From: an uncultured Roseateles sp.
GTDB lineage: Bacteria; Pseudomonadota; Gammaproteobacteria; Burkholderiales; Burkholderiaceae
Assembly: GCA_946886855.1 (NCBI GenBank)
Contig: CAMPJJ010000036.1
Coordinates: forward strand, 1 to 46,526
Direction: 5' to 3'
Length of the DNA stretch: 46,526 nucleotides
Both the position numbers and the translations under genes were made by a program. Shown in pieces: positions 33,389-42,163 of the stretch. Numbering within the stretch: the stretch's first letter is position 1; each line of letters starts with the position of its first letter. The notes beneath the pieces were generated by a model, which searched no databases, was not told the origin of the DNA, and saw only the letters and a program-made list of their open reading frames with translations.

Positions 33389-34140
33389 TGCCCGGACTGC
33401 CCCGATCGATGCCTCGCCTGCCGCAACGCTCGCTGACCCGCTCGCTGCCCCGTTCGCTGACGATCGCTGCGACCGCTCTCGCCGGCTCGCTCTTCGTCGC
33501 GTGCGCGGCGCACGCCGACGCCGTGGCCAGGAATGCGACCGAGCTTCGCGACCTGCTGCGCGGCACGGCGACACCCGCAACGCTCGAACCGATCAAGACC
33601 GAAGGCTGGTGCGGACCGCAAGGCTGCTTCGTCGACGTCGGCGAGCTGCGCCTCGACCGCGACAAGGGCGGCTTCGTCAAGGCGCCAGGCGGCAAACAAC
33701 TCGTCCTTGTCGAACACAAGGCCATGGGCGGCGAGCCGCTTCCGGACATCGACTGGACGTCGACGGATGCCTACCGCGTGACGGCCGCCGGCCAGCGCTG
33801 GGGCAGTTGCATGGAGTTCACGCACACCGGCATCGGCAAGAGCGGCGTGTACCAGCGCTGGGTCAGCGTGGTGCTGGTGCCGTTCAGCGGCGGCAAGCCG
33901 GCGGGTACGGCGCATCGCTTCGTCGGCTACTGGGCCGGGTGCGATTCGTTGCAGGCAGCGGCAACCCAGGGTCAGGTCTTGCTCCCCGTGATCGAGCGCA
34001 GCGAGCCCAAGGGCGCCAAGCCGGTCAGGCTGGTGGACTACCAGTGCTCGGCCACAGGCTGCGAGGGGAAAGTCGACGAGCGGATCGTCGACGGAGATCC
34101 GGTCGGGGAAAGCGGCGGGATGTCGATTCGAGGGAAGTGA
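33388..34140 (+). CDS. Secreted Cys-rich protein, probable periplasmic immunity protein
   Basis: This 250-residue protein begins MPGLPRSMPRLPQRS. An N-terminal basic stretch and a hydrophobic core (LTIAATALAGSLFVACA) end at AHADA, a typical signal peptidase site near residue 45. The mature part has paired cysteines (WCGPQGCF, WGSCMEF, WAGCDSL, YQCSATGCEG), suggesting disulphides and a periplasmic location. The ATG overlaps the effector's TGA by one base, so the pair is coupled. Periplasmic immunity against a wall-degrading effector is the simplest reading. I do not recognise the family by name. Confidence 0.7.
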   Translation: MPGLPRSMPRLPQRSLTRSLPRSLTIAATALAGSLFVACAAHADAVARNATELRDLLRGTATPATLEPIKTEGWCGPQGCFVDVGELRLDRDKGGFVKAPGGKQLVLVEHKAMGGEPLPDIDWTSTDAYRVTAAGQRWGSCMEFTHTGIGKSGVYQRWVSVVLVPFSGGKPAGTAHRFVGYWAGCDSLQAAATQGQVLLPVIERSEPKGAKPVRLVDYQCSATGCEGKVDERIVDGDPVGESGGMSIRGK

Positions 34141-34176
34141 GCGGCGGACTGCCACGGCCGCTGGCCCTCACCCCCA

Positions 34177-34246
34177 CCCTCTCCCGCAGTGCGGGAGAGG
34201 GGCCACCCCGGTGGCCCTGCTCCGAATGGCTCGATGCATTCGAGCC
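34177..34246. terminator. Hairpin cluster between convergent genes
   Basis: Three stems stand in a row: CCCTCTCCCGC/GCGGGAGAGGG (34177-34201, 11 bp, AGT loop), GGCCACC/GGTGGCC (34201-34216) and GGCTCGA/TCGAGCC (34228-34246). They lie between the end of the plus-strand immunity gene and the end of clpV, where a bidirectional terminator is expected. There are no long T-runs. The first stem resembles a dispersed intergenic hairpin common in GC-rich proteobacteria. Confidence 0.55.
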
Positions 34247-34249
34247 CCC

Positions 34250-36901
34250 TCAGTCGAATGCGTAGTCGAAGTCCCCGTCCTTCACCGCCAGCTCGACCTT
34301 CGTGATCGCCTGGCCGTTGGTGACACGCGTGAGGTACTCGCGGCTGATGCGCGGCAGCACCGTGTTGGTGAGGATCGCATCGACCACCCGGCCGCCGCTC
34401 TCCACCTCGTTGCAGCGGCTGATGATCAGCTTCACCACGTCGTCGCCGAAGGTCAGCGGCACGCCGAGGTTCTCGCCCACACGCTTCTGGATGCGGCCCA
34501 GTTGCAGACGCACGATCTGGCCCAGCATCTCCTCGCTCAGCGGGTAGTACGGGATCGTGACCAGGCGGCCCAGCAGCGCCGCCGGGAAGATCTTCAGCAG
34601 CGGCTCGCGCAGCGCCTTGGCGATGCCCTCCGGTTCCGGCATCAGCTCCGGGTCCGCGCACAGCTTCATGATCAGGTCGCTGCCTGCGTTGCTGGTCAGC
34701 AGGATGATGGTGTTCTTGAAGTCGATGTGACGGCCCTCGCCGTCCTCCATGCGGCCCTTGTCGAAGACCTGGAAGAAGAGCTCGTGCACGTCCGGGTGGG
34801 CCTTCTCGACCTCGTCCAGCAGCACGATGCTGTAGGGCCGGCGACGCACCGCCTCGGTCAGCACGCCGCCTTCGCCGTAACCGACGTAGCCCGGGGGCGA
34901 GCCTTTGAGCGTCGAGACCGTGTGGGCCTCCTGGAACTCGCTCATGTTGATGGTGATGACGTTCTGCTCGCCGCCGTAGAGCGCCTCGGCCAGCGCGAGC
35001 GCCGTCTCCGTCTTGCCCACGCCCGAGGTGCCCGCCAGCAGGAACACGCCGATCGGCTTGCTCGGGTTGTCCAGCCCGGCGCGCGAGACCTCGATGCGCT
35101 TGGCGATCATCTCCAGCGCATGACGCTGGCCCACGACGCGCTGGTTCAGCGTGTCCGCCAGCTGCAGCACCGCCTGCACCTCGTTGCGCACCATGCGGCC
35201 GACCGGGATGCCGGTCCAGTCCTGCACCACCGCGGCCACCGCCTGTTCATCGACCTGCGGCAGGATCAGCGGCGCATCGCCCTGCAGCGTCGTCAGCTCG
35301 GAACGCAGGCCGTGCAGTTCGGTCAGCAGCGTCTCGCGCTCGGCCTCTTCCGGCGCGCCCTCGCCGTCCTTGCGCAGCAGCGCGTGCAGTTCCAGCACGC
35401 GGTCGACCAGGCCCTTTTCCTTCTGGTGACGGGCTTCGAGCTCCGCCTTGCGCGTCTGCGCCTCGTCCAGCTGCGTCGCGACGCGCTGCTTGCGCTCCGC
35501 AATGTCCATGCCGATCGCGCCTTCGCGGCCGATGATCTCGCGCTCGATCTCCAGCGCCTGGATGCGGCGCAGGCAGTCCTCGAGTTCCGCCGGCGTCGCA
35601 TGCTGGCTCACGGCCACGCGCGCGCAGGCCGTGTCGAGCAGGCTCACCGCCTTGTCCGGCAACTGCCGCGCCGGGATGTAGCGATGGCTCAGGCGCACCG
35701 CCGCCTCGATGCCCTCGTCGAGCAGCGCCACGCGGTGGTGCTTCTCCAGGATCGAGGCCACGCCGCGCAGCATCAGCACCGCCTTGTGCTCATCGGGCTC
35801 GGGCACCTGCACGACCTGGAAACGCCGCGTCAGCGCGGGATCCTTCTCGATGTGCTTCTTGTACTCGGCCCAGGTCGTCGCCGCGATCGTGCGCAGCTTG
35901 CCGCGCGCCAGCGCCGGCTTGAGCAGGTTGGCCGCGTCGCCGGTCCCGGCCGCGCCGCCCGCGCCGATCAGCGTGTGCGCCTCGTCGATGAACAGGATGA
36001 TCGGCTTGGGCGAGGCCTGCACCTCGTCGATGACCTGGCGGAGGCGGTTCTCGAATTCGCCCTTCATGCTGGCGCCGGCCTGCAGCAGGCCGATGTCGAG
36101 CATGTACAGCGAGACGTCCTTGAGCTGCGGCGGCACGTCGCCCTGCGCCAGCCGCAGCGCGAAGCCTTCCACCACCGCTGTCTTGCCCACGCCCGCCTCG
36201 CCCGTGAGGATGGGGTTGTTCTGGCGGCGGCGCATCAGGATGTCGACGATCTGGCGGATCTCTTCATCACGGCCGGCGATCGGGTCGATCTCGCCGTTGC
36301 GCGCGCGCTCGGTCAGGTCGACGGCGTAGCGCTTGAGCGCCTCCTGCTTGCCCATCGCCGCGGGCGCGATCGCGCCGCTGGCGTCGCCGGGCGCCGCGCC
36401 CGGCTCGGCGGCGCGCATCGCGCGTTCGGGCGAGCCTTCGAGGATCTGGTTGAACTTCTCGCCCAGGTCGTCGACGTTGATCTTCTCGAACTGCTTGGAC
36501 ACCGACAGCAGCACGTTGCGCATCGACGCCGTCTTCAGCAGCCCCAGCACCAGGTGGCCGGTGCGCACCTGCTGGTCGCCGAACATCAGCGAGCCGTAGA
36601 CCCAGCCACGCTCGACGGCGTTCTCGACCCAGCTCGACAGGTCGGTCACCGAGGTGGCGCCGCGCGGCAGCCGGTCCAGCGAGGCCATCAGGTCCGACGA
36701 CAGCTGCGCCGCGTCCAGCCCGTAGTGCTTGACGATGCGATGCAGGTCGGAGTCGGGCGTGTTGAGGATCTGGTAGAGCCAGTGCTGCAGCTCGACGTAC
36801 GGATTGCCCCGCAGCTTGCAGAACACGGTGGCGCCTTCGATCGCCTTGTAGGCCAGCGGGTTGAGCTTGCCGAAGAGGCTGGTGCGGGCGATTTCAGTCA
36901 T
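34250..36901 (-). CDS. clpV: TssH/ClpV, AAA+ ATPase that recycles the T6SS sheath
   Basis: This 883-residue protein begins MTEIARTSLFGKLNPLAYKA. The N-domain spans 1 to about 155. The first AAA module has Walker A GEAGVGKT (234-241) and Walker B IILFIDEA (301-308); the second has GTSGVGKT (near 625) and IVLLDEVEKAHPD. The M-domain coiled coil lies between them. ClpV pulls contracted TssB/TssC sheaths apart with ATP. The start overlaps the tssG stop by 4 nt; a longer in-frame extension is rejected because of that coupling. It is the last gene of the structural operon, as in the P. aeruginosa H1-T6SS. Confidence 0.95.
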   Translation of the reverse strand: MTEIARTSLFGKLNPLAYKAIEGATVFCKLRGNPYVELQHWLYQILNTPDSDLHRIVKHYGLDAAQLSSDLMASLDRLPRGATSVTDLSSWVENAVERGWVYGSLMFGDQQVRTGHLVLGLLKTASMRNVLLSVSKQFEKINVDDLGEKFNQILEGSPERAMRAAEPGAAPGDASGAIAPAAMGKQEALKRYAVDLTERARNGEIDPIAGRDEEIRQIVDILMRRRQNNPILTGEAGVGKTAVVEGFALRLAQGDVPPQLKDVSLYMLDIGLLQAGASMKGEFENRLRQVIDEVQASPKPIILFIDEAHTLIGAGGAAGTGDAANLLKPALARGKLRTIAATTWAEYKKHIEKDPALTRRFQVVQVPEPDEHKAVLMLRGVASILEKHHRVALLDEGIEAAVRLSHRYIPARQLPDKAVSLLDTACARVAVSQHATPAELEDCLRRIQALEIEREIIGREGAIGMDIAERKQRVATQLDEAQTRKAELEARHQKEKGLVDRVLELHALLRKDGEGAPEEAERETLLTELHGLRSELTTLQGDAPLILPQVDEQAVAAVVQDWTGIPVGRMVRNEVQAVLQLADTLNQRVVGQRHALEMIAKRIEVSRAGLDNPSKPIGVFLLAGTSGVGKTETALALAEALYGGEQNVITINMSEFQEAHTVSTLKGSPPGYVGYGEGGVLTEAVRRRPYSIVLLDEVEKAHPDVHELFFQVFDKGRMEDGEGRHIDFKNTIILLTSNAGSDLIMKLCADPELMPEPEGIAKALREPLLKIFPAALLGRLVTIPYYPLSEEMLGQIVRLQLGRIQKRVGENLGVPLTFGDDVVKLIISRCNEVESGGRVVDAILTNTVLPRISREYLTRVTNGQAITKVELAVKDGDFDYAFD

Positions 36902-38157
36902 GACGATGCTCCCTGTGATGCCGGCGGCGTGGCCCGCCCCTTCACCCGCTGCTGCGGATGGAGGTGCAGGTCGCCCCGGTCGTGACGATGCGGACGGCCG
37001 CCGGAGCGGCCCGTCCAGGAAGTGAAGCCCAGGCGCGCGCTGCCGCTGAGCGCCGCGGCGGGCACCTCGTCGCGGCGCAGCACGGGCTGCAGCTCCCATT
37101 GCAGGTTGTGGCCGACGTACTGCCGGATCCAGTCGTTCAGCGGCCGCCAGGCGTCGCCGTCGGGCAGGAAGCCCTCGTACTGGCGCAGCGTCAGCGGCCC
37201 CAGGACGACGCGGAAACGGTACTGCCGGTCCCAGGCCTTGTTGCCCGCGGAGGTATTGCGGCCCAGGCGCGGCAGCTCGCGGCCGATGCGCTCGGGTCGC
37301 TGCCGGGCGAAGCCCAGCCGCGTGCGTTCGCCGTCCTCGACGGGCAGCCAGTGCGGCACGTGCTGCTCGATGCGGACGGGCACCTTGAAGTGCGACGACA
37401 GGATCTTGGCCAGTCCTTCCGGATGCTGCGCGCGTCCGCCGTGCAGGCCGGCCTGGAACAGACGCGCCGTCTGCGGCAGCGAGTCGCCGGGCCGCTGCGC
37501 GCCGTCGAGTCCGGTCGCCGCGCCCAGCCAGGCTGCGTAGCGATCCGTCGCCGGCCGGTCGTGCTGCACGGCCGGCTGCGATTGCGCCCAGGCGCGGTAG
37601 AAGTGCAGCAGCAACCGGTGATGGAAGACGTCGAGGAAACGGCTCAGCGTCGGATCGCCGCGCTGGTGCAGCCGCTCGCGGGTGTACTCGGTCAGGTGCA
37701 GCGGCATCGGCCCCTGCGGGCCGAGCAGGCCGAAGAAACGCACGCCCAGTCGCGGTGCGGGCCCCTGCCCGCGGGTCAGGCTCTGCAGCGCCGCCGGCGC
37801 GAAGTCGAGCTCGGGCTCCTGGCCCAGCCGGATCGCCTCCTGCGAGGGGCGCAGGCCGCGACCCAGCCGCGGCACGTCGGGCGTCAGGCCCTCGATGCGG
37901 CGCAGCAGCGCGAAGAAGTCATGGGCCCAAGGCGTCGCCTCGACGTCCTCGAAGAGCGCGCGCAAGGCGGCATCGCGCTCATTGCGTTTCTCGGGACGGC
38001 GCGCGAGCAGCGATTCGGGCGTCGGCGCGGCGGCGGCGTCGGGACCGCCGTCGGCTGCGACGTCGGATACAGCATCGGACGCCTGCGCCACGGCGCCGCC
38101 GCCGGAGACTGCGTCGGCGTCGTCGTCCGGGGTCGAACCAGGGCCGGGGATCTTCAT
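36898..38157 (-). CDS. tssG: TssG, baseplate component
   Basis: This 419-residue protein begins MKIPGPGSTPDDDADAVSGG. After an unusual 55-residue Ala/Asp-rich N-terminal extension, the family core is visible: HDFFALLRRIEGLTPDVPRLG (79-99), FFGLLGPQGPMPLHLTEY, HHRLLLHFYRAWAQSQP, RVVLGPLTLRQYEGFLPDG and WIRQYVGH. TssG forms the wedge of the baseplate with TssE, TssF and TssK. The start overlaps tssF by 4 nt and the stop overlaps clpV by 4 nt. The C-terminus is His/Arg-rich (RPHRHDRGDLHLHPQQR). Confidence 0.93.
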   Translation of the reverse strand: MKIPGPGSTPDDDADAVSGGGAVAQASDAVSDVAADGGPDAAAAPTPESLLARRPEKRNERDAALRALFEDVEATPWAHDFFALLRRIEGLTPDVPRLGRGLRPSQEAIRLGQEPELDFAPAALQSLTRGQGPAPRLGVRFFGLLGPQGPMPLHLTEYTRERLHQRGDPTLSRFLDVFHHRLLLHFYRAWAQSQPAVQHDRPATDRYAAWLGAATGLDGAQRPGDSLPQTARLFQAGLHGGRAQHPEGLAKILSSHFKVPVRIEQHVPHWLPVEDGERTRLGFARQRPERIGRELPRLGRNTSAGNKAWDRQYRFRVVLGPLTLRQYEGFLPDGDAWRPLNDWIRQYVGHNLQWELQPVLRRDEVPAAALSGSARLGFTSWTGRSGGRPHRHDRGDLHLHPQQRVKGRATPPASQGASS

Positions 38158-40106
38158 CCGCGACCCCCGTCGCGGTCGTTGGCTCGGTCGTTGGCGCGAT
38201 CGTTGCCACGTTCACCGGCGCGGTCGCCGCGTCCTTCCGCGTCGCCGCCGATGCGCGGCGCCCAGCGCTTCACCAGGCCGCGCTGCGTCGTGCGCAGGCT
38301 CAGCTGCGTGAAGCTGTTGATCGCCGCATGGCGCGTGAAGTAGCGCTCCAGCACGCTCGCGAAGAGGAAGCTGCTGTGGCCCTGGAACGCGTGCTCGTCG
38401 AGCTCCAGCGAGATCTCGGCGCCGGTGCCGAAACTCAAGGGGCCGGTGAACGGCAGGCGTCGCACGACCGACTGCGACGCGACGGCGCGCACGCCTTCGA
38501 CCTGCCGCAACCAGCCGGCGTCGCCCGGCGGGCCGTACAGCGCCAGCAGGCGCCGCAGCGTCGCGGCCGCCTGCGCCGGCGGCTCGTCGCCCCAGGGCAG
38601 CTGCTGCTGCGTCAGCAGGCCCACCAGGCTCCAGCCGGCCTCGCCCGCCGGCTGGCGATTCACCGGTCGCGTGGGACCGTGCACCGCGTCCACCTTCAGC
38701 ACCGGGCCGGCCGCGTCGAGCCGCCAGACGCCGGCGCCGTTGTGCGGCAGCAGCATCGGCAGGTCGCGGTTGGTGACCAGCGCCGAGACCGACAGCTGAC
38801 GGATGTCCTCGCGATACGGCGCATGGCGCGGATCGACCAGCGAGAGGAAGACCTCGTCGCCGATGTAGCCGGTGCGCGGTCCCTGCTCCTTCTGGCGCGA
38901 CGACATGAGGCGCGGCTCGCGGCGTGCGGTGTAGAAGCCGGGCGCATCCGGCGGCGCCTCGTGATAGGTGGCGTAGAGCGGTTCGAAACTCTGCTGGCCG
39001 AGCGCCCCGGCGCCGTAGCCGGTCACCGACTGCAGGCTGTGGATCTCGTAGTCCATCGGCCGGGTGCGGTCCGGCACGACGTGGTATTCCCAGCTGCCGG
39101 TGCCGAGCTGGATCCGGTCCAGCCGTTTCGGGAACAGGTTGATCGCCGGCGTGCAATGCAGCGAGACGCTGTCGACGTCGACCATGGCCTCCAGCGCGCC
39201 GTCGCCGCGGGAGAAGAACAGCACGATCTCGAAGGACGTGCCGTCGATGCGCGCGAGCCGGTCGGCCAGTTGGTCGATCTCGAGGAACAGGAAACGCCGC
39301 GGCATCGCCGCGAGCTCCTGCATCAGCCGGCTGCCGGAGAAGCTGCGATGCGACTCGGGCAGCAGCGCCTCGTCGGGCGCGAAACCCAGCGGGCGGATGC
39401 TGGTCGCGGGCCGCCACTGCACGGGCACCGCCGGAGCGTCGATGCCGTCGCCGGTGACGAAGGTGCCGAGCGGCGCGCCCAGCGCCAGCTCATGCAGCCG
39501 GTAGGCGACCTCGTCCGGCGCGCTCAGGTACAGCGCGAGCCGGTCCAGTCCGAGTTGACGCACGGGAATGCCGCCGCCGGTCCTGAGCTTGAGCCGCACG
39601 CCGCCGCGGCTGCCCGCGGCATCGGGAAGCCGCGACACCGGCAGGTCCGGCGCATGGGTGAAGTACTGGACGTCGTCCAGCGTCAGCGGCCAGAGCGTGA
39701 CGTCGTGGGCGGTGCGGAACTCGCAGCGCGTGTCCTGCCCGCGCGGGATGGCCGACTGCAGCACGCTGCCGCGCGGCACCGGATGGCCCTTGGACAGGTT
39801 GGGGTCGGTCGGATCGACGTTCAGGCGCGCGATCATCATCGACGGGATGGGCGCCAGGAAGTTCGGGTAGATCGATTCCAGCAGGTGCGAGATCAGGCGC
39901 GGATGTTCCGCGTCCAGCTTGAGCTGCACGCGCGCCGACAGGAAGGCGAAACCCTCCAGCAGCCGCTCGACGTAGGGGTCGGCGACCTCGGCATCCTCCA
40001 GCCCGAGCCGGGCGGCGATCTTCGGGAAATCGCGCGCGAACTCCGCGCCGACCTCGCGCAGGTGGGCGAGTTCGTCGTTGTACAGGCGCAGCAGGCGCGG
40101 ATCCAT
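38154..40106 (-). CDS. tssF: TssF, baseplate component
   Basis: This 650-residue protein begins MDPRLLRLYNDELAHLREVG, the family start, followed by FARDFPKIAARLGL, DPYVERLLEGFAFLSARVQ and HLLESIYPNFLAPIPSM. Near the end are PFTGPLSFGTGAEISLELDE and INSFTQLSL. TssF makes the baseplate wedge with TssG. An unusual feature is the low-complexity C-terminal tail RGNDRANDRANDRD, coded by short direct repeats. It starts 10 nt after tssE and overlaps tssG by 4 nt. Confidence 0.95.
   Translation of the reverse strand: MDPRLLRLYNDELAHLREVGAEFARDFPKIAARLGLEDAEVADPYVERLLEGFAFLSARVQLKLDAEHPRLISHLLESIYPNFLAPIPSMMIARLNVDPTDPNLSKGHPVPRGSVLQSAIPRGQDTRCEFRTAHDVTLWPLTLDDVQYFTHAPDLPVSRLPDAAGSRGGVRLKLRTGGGIPVRQLGLDRLALYLSAPDEVAYRLHELALGAPLGTFVTGDGIDAPAVPVQWRPATSIRPLGFAPDEALLPESHRSFSGSRLMQELAAMPRRFLFLEIDQLADRLARIDGTSFEIVLFFSRGDGALEAMVDVDSVSLHCTPAINLFPKRLDRIQLGTGSWEYHVVPDRTRPMDYEIHSLQSVTGYGAGALGQQSFEPLYATYHEAPPDAPGFYTARREPRLMSSRQKEQGPRTGYIGDEVFLSLVDPRHAPYREDIRQLSVSALVTNRDLPMLLPHNGAGVWRLDAAGPVLKVDAVHGPTRPVNRQPAGEAGWSLVGLLTQQQLPWGDEPPAQAAATLRRLLALYGPPGDAGWLRQVEGVRAVASQSVVRRLPFTGPLSFGTGAEISLELDEHAFQGHSSFLFASVLERYFTRHAAINSFTQLSLRTTQRGLVKRWAPRIGGDAEGRGDRAGERGNDRANDRANDRDGGRG
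38172..38213. repeat. Short direct repeats coding the TssF tail
   Basis: TCGTTGGCTCGG, TCGTTGGCGCGA and TCGTTGCCACG-type 12-bp units repeat in frame and give the (R)xNDRAND tail of TssF. They appear to be a recent low-complexity expansion. Confidence 0.6.
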
Positions 40107-40116
40107 CGGCGTGCCC

Positions 40117-40611
40117 TCAACCCTCGCGGACTTCGACCTGCCCCGCCTCGAGGTCCATCTGCGTGCGCAGCAGGATCTCCAGCGGGATGGGCTGCGCCCA
40201 GAGATGGCCGCGGATGTCGAACTCGATCACGTTGTGGGTGTCCATGACGCTCTGCGTCTCGATCGCGCGGACCTCCAGGGTGTCCGGCAGGATGCGCGGC
40301 TCGAAGCGCAGGATGGCCTGGCGGATCTGCTTCTCCAGCAGGTGCACGTCGATGCGCGAGGCCAGTTGGCCCGACAGCGCCGGCAGCCCGAAGTTCAGCA
40401 CGCTGTCGCCCACATGCCCGTAGGGATCGCATTCCTTGCCCATCGGCTGGATCGCGTTGAACAGCCAGCCCAGGTCGCGCAGCACCGCCTGGCGCAGCTG
40501 CGACTTGGTCATGACGCGGCGTTCCTCCGCCTCGACGCGGTGGAAGGGATCGTCGTCGGTCAACCGGTCCAGCAGGGCCGGTTGCAGGCGGTCGCGATGG
40601 ATCTGGCTCAT
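40117..40611 (-). CDS. tssE: TssE, gp25-like baseplate component
   Basis: This 164-residue protein begins MSQIHRDRLQPALLDRLTDD. It has the gp25-like pattern: LRQAVLRDLGWLFNAI (39-54), HVGDSVLNFGLPALSG (66-81), LLEKQIRQAILRFEPRI and the C-terminal strands LEVRAIETQ and IEFDIRGHLWA. TssE joins the baseplate to the sheath. It lies 85 nt after tagJ and 10 nt before tssF. An RVMTKSQLRQ segment replaces the usual SL-SV hinge region with no obvious defect. Confidence 0.93.
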   Translation of the reverse strand: MSQIHRDRLQPALLDRLTDDDPFHRVEAEERRVMTKSQLRQAVLRDLGWLFNAIQPMGKECDPYGHVGDSVLNFGLPALSGQLASRIDVHLLEKQIRQAILRFEPRILPDTLEVRAIETQSVMDTHNVIEFDIRGHLWAQPIPLEILLRTQMDLEAGQVEVREG

Positions 40612-40696
40612 CGGCAGCTCGGGCGGGTGGGACGGTTCCGGGTCGGCAGGTTCCGGAGCGGCGTCGCGCGGCGGCTCGGCGCGCGCGGCGTCGGGA

Positions 40697-41500
40697 TCAT
40701 GGCTGGCGCAGTTCGATCAGGCGCGCGTCCAGCAGCCCGGTCTCGCCCTGGTCGGTCATCAGCACGCGCTGGCCGACGCCGGCGTACTGGTCGTCCTGCG
40801 AGCCCGGCAGCGGCTGCCATTCGGTGCGGCGCGCCATCCAGACGCGCTCGTCGTCGAAGGCCACGCTGCGCGGATACCGCGTCGGGATCAGGGCGACGGA
40901 GCCGCCGCCGTTGGGGAATTCCAGGTGCGCCGCGGACCACACGAGATCGCGCAGGTCGGTCGGCGCCTCGATGTGGATCTCCTTGATCGCGGAGAACGGC
41001 ACCCAGCAGTAGCGGCCGTTGATCACGGCCTCCAGCACCGGACCGAGGCGCGAATCGCCGTCACAGACCCAGTCGAAGGCCTGGCCATCGATGGAGCCGG
41101 GTGTCGCGGGCGCGGCGTCCAGCGCCTGCGCGCGCAGCTGACGCGCGCCGGCGGCATCGCCGTCATGCGCCAGCTTCAGCGAGTGCACCAGGTTCGCCAC
41201 CCATTCGGCCGGCTCGCCCATCACCATCGGCGTGGTGCGGCCCTCGAAGACGGCCTCGCGCACCAGCTCGCACTTCAGCGCTTCGCGGTAGGTGTTGACC
41301 ATCGCCAGCGTGCCCGCGTCGAGCTCGCCGCAGACTTCCAGCTGCGCCGCCGCCCGCGCCCACTGGCCGGTCACCGCCAGCAGCTGGAACAGCATCGTGC
41401 GCAGCTTCGCGTCCTGCGGGCGCTGGCGGACTTCCGCCTGCGCCGCGGCCAGCGCCTCGGTCGGGCGACCGGCCGCCAGCAGTTCCTGCACTGCGCTCAT
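40697..41500 (-). CDS. tagJ: TagJ (ImpE family) T6SS accessory protein
   Basis: This 267-residue protein begins MSAVQELLAAGRPTEALAAA, a TPR-like helical start with QDAKLRTMLFQLLAVTGQW. The ImpE C-terminal part has YCWVPFSAIKEIHIEAPTDL and WSAAHLEFPNGGGSVALIP, then RYPRS. In P. aeruginosa TagJ binds the sheath protein TssB and modulates ClpV action. Its presence after hcp matches the H1-type gene order. It begins 10 nt after the second hcp-like gene. Confidence 0.92.
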   Translation of the reverse strand: MSAVQELLAAGRPTEALAAAQAEVRQRPQDAKLRTMLFQLLAVTGQWARAAAQLEVCGELDAGTLAMVNTYREALKCELVREAVFEGRTTPMVMGEPAEWVANLVHSLKLAHDGDAAGARQLRAQALDAAPATPGSIDGQAFDWVCDGDSRLGPVLEAVINGRYCWVPFSAIKEIHIEAPTDLRDLVWSAAHLEFPNGGGSVALIPTRYPRSVAFDDERVWMARRTEWQPLPGSQDDQYAGVGQRVLMTDQGETGLLDARLIELRQP

Positions 41501-41510
41501 TCAGGACTCC

Positions 41511-42008
41511 TCAGGTCAGATCGTCGTCGAAGGTGTGCGTGCCGCCCATGGCGCCCTTGGCGTTCTGGGTGCGGTACTCGATGTTGACCTTCTGGAAGCT
41601 CATCGAGATGCGCTCCACCGGCGCGCCGGTCTCGTCGCAGTCGATGTCGTAGGAAGCGATGCGCGCCTTCTCCAGCGTCAGGCAGAAGTAGTCCTCCTGC
41701 GAGCCGCCGGCCTTGCGCAGGTAGAGCTTGGAGCTCTTGACCTCGTCGTTGGTCGCGACCGCGCTCATCAGCGCGGTGCTGGCGCTGTCGAGGCCCTTGG
41801 TGATCGTCAGCTGGCGGTAGCTGCGGCGACCGGTCTGCTGGCCGGCCACGGCATCGCCCGCGGCGCCCACGCCCCAGCTGAAGCCGCGCACGACGATGTC
41901 GTTGGCGTGGCCCGCCGAGGTGGACTCGCCCTTGACCTTGCCCGCGCGCTTGAGCGACAGGTCCAGGTACATGTCGGCGCTGTTCGCGCCGCTGGTCAAC
42001 GGATTCAT
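41511..42008 (-). CDS. hcp: Second Hcp-family protein in the structural operon
   Basis: This 165-residue protein begins MNPLTSGANSADMYLDLSLK; the ATG at 42008 has GGAG upstream and is preferred to an in-frame TTG at 42029. Hcp-family features are GKVKGESTSAGHANDIVVRGFSWGV, a SYRQLTITKGLDSASTAL stretch, LTLEKARIASYDI, and ISMSFQKVNIEYR near the end. It is only distantly similar to the Hcp encoded next to it. It may form a second kind of tube ring or act as a special carrier. The arrangement hcp-hcp2-tagJ differs from the H1-type order, which has one hcp here. Confidence 0.85.
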   Translation of the reverse strand: MNPLTSGANSADMYLDLSLKRAGKVKGESTSAGHANDIVVRGFSWGVGAAGDAVAGQQTGRRSYRQLTITKGLDSASTALMSAVATNDEVKSSKLYLRKAGGSQEDYFCLTLEKARIASYDIDCDETGAPVERISMSFQKVNIEYRTQNAKGAMGGTHTFDDDLT

Positions 42009-42128
42009 CTTTCGCTCCGGCATGGACAACGGATGACGGCTGCACGCCCCGTCCTGCCGTCATTCGTTGTCCGAGCGCGGCGCGGCAGGACCGAGCCTGT
42101 CGCGCCGCGGGGAACATCGACGGCGGCG

Positions 42129-42148
42129 GCGCCGGCGCAAGCCGGCGC
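42129..42148 (-). terminator. Hairpin after the first hcp gene
   Basis: GCGCCGGC and GCCGGCGC pair perfectly (8 bp, 4-nt loop), 16 nt after the hcp stop on the minus strand. There is no T-run, so it may stabilise the hcp transcript end or attenuate read-through into the second hcp. The rest of the 155-nt gap (42009-42163) holds nothing recognisable. Confidence 0.45.
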
Positions 42149-42163
42149 TCCGCCCTCGATGCA

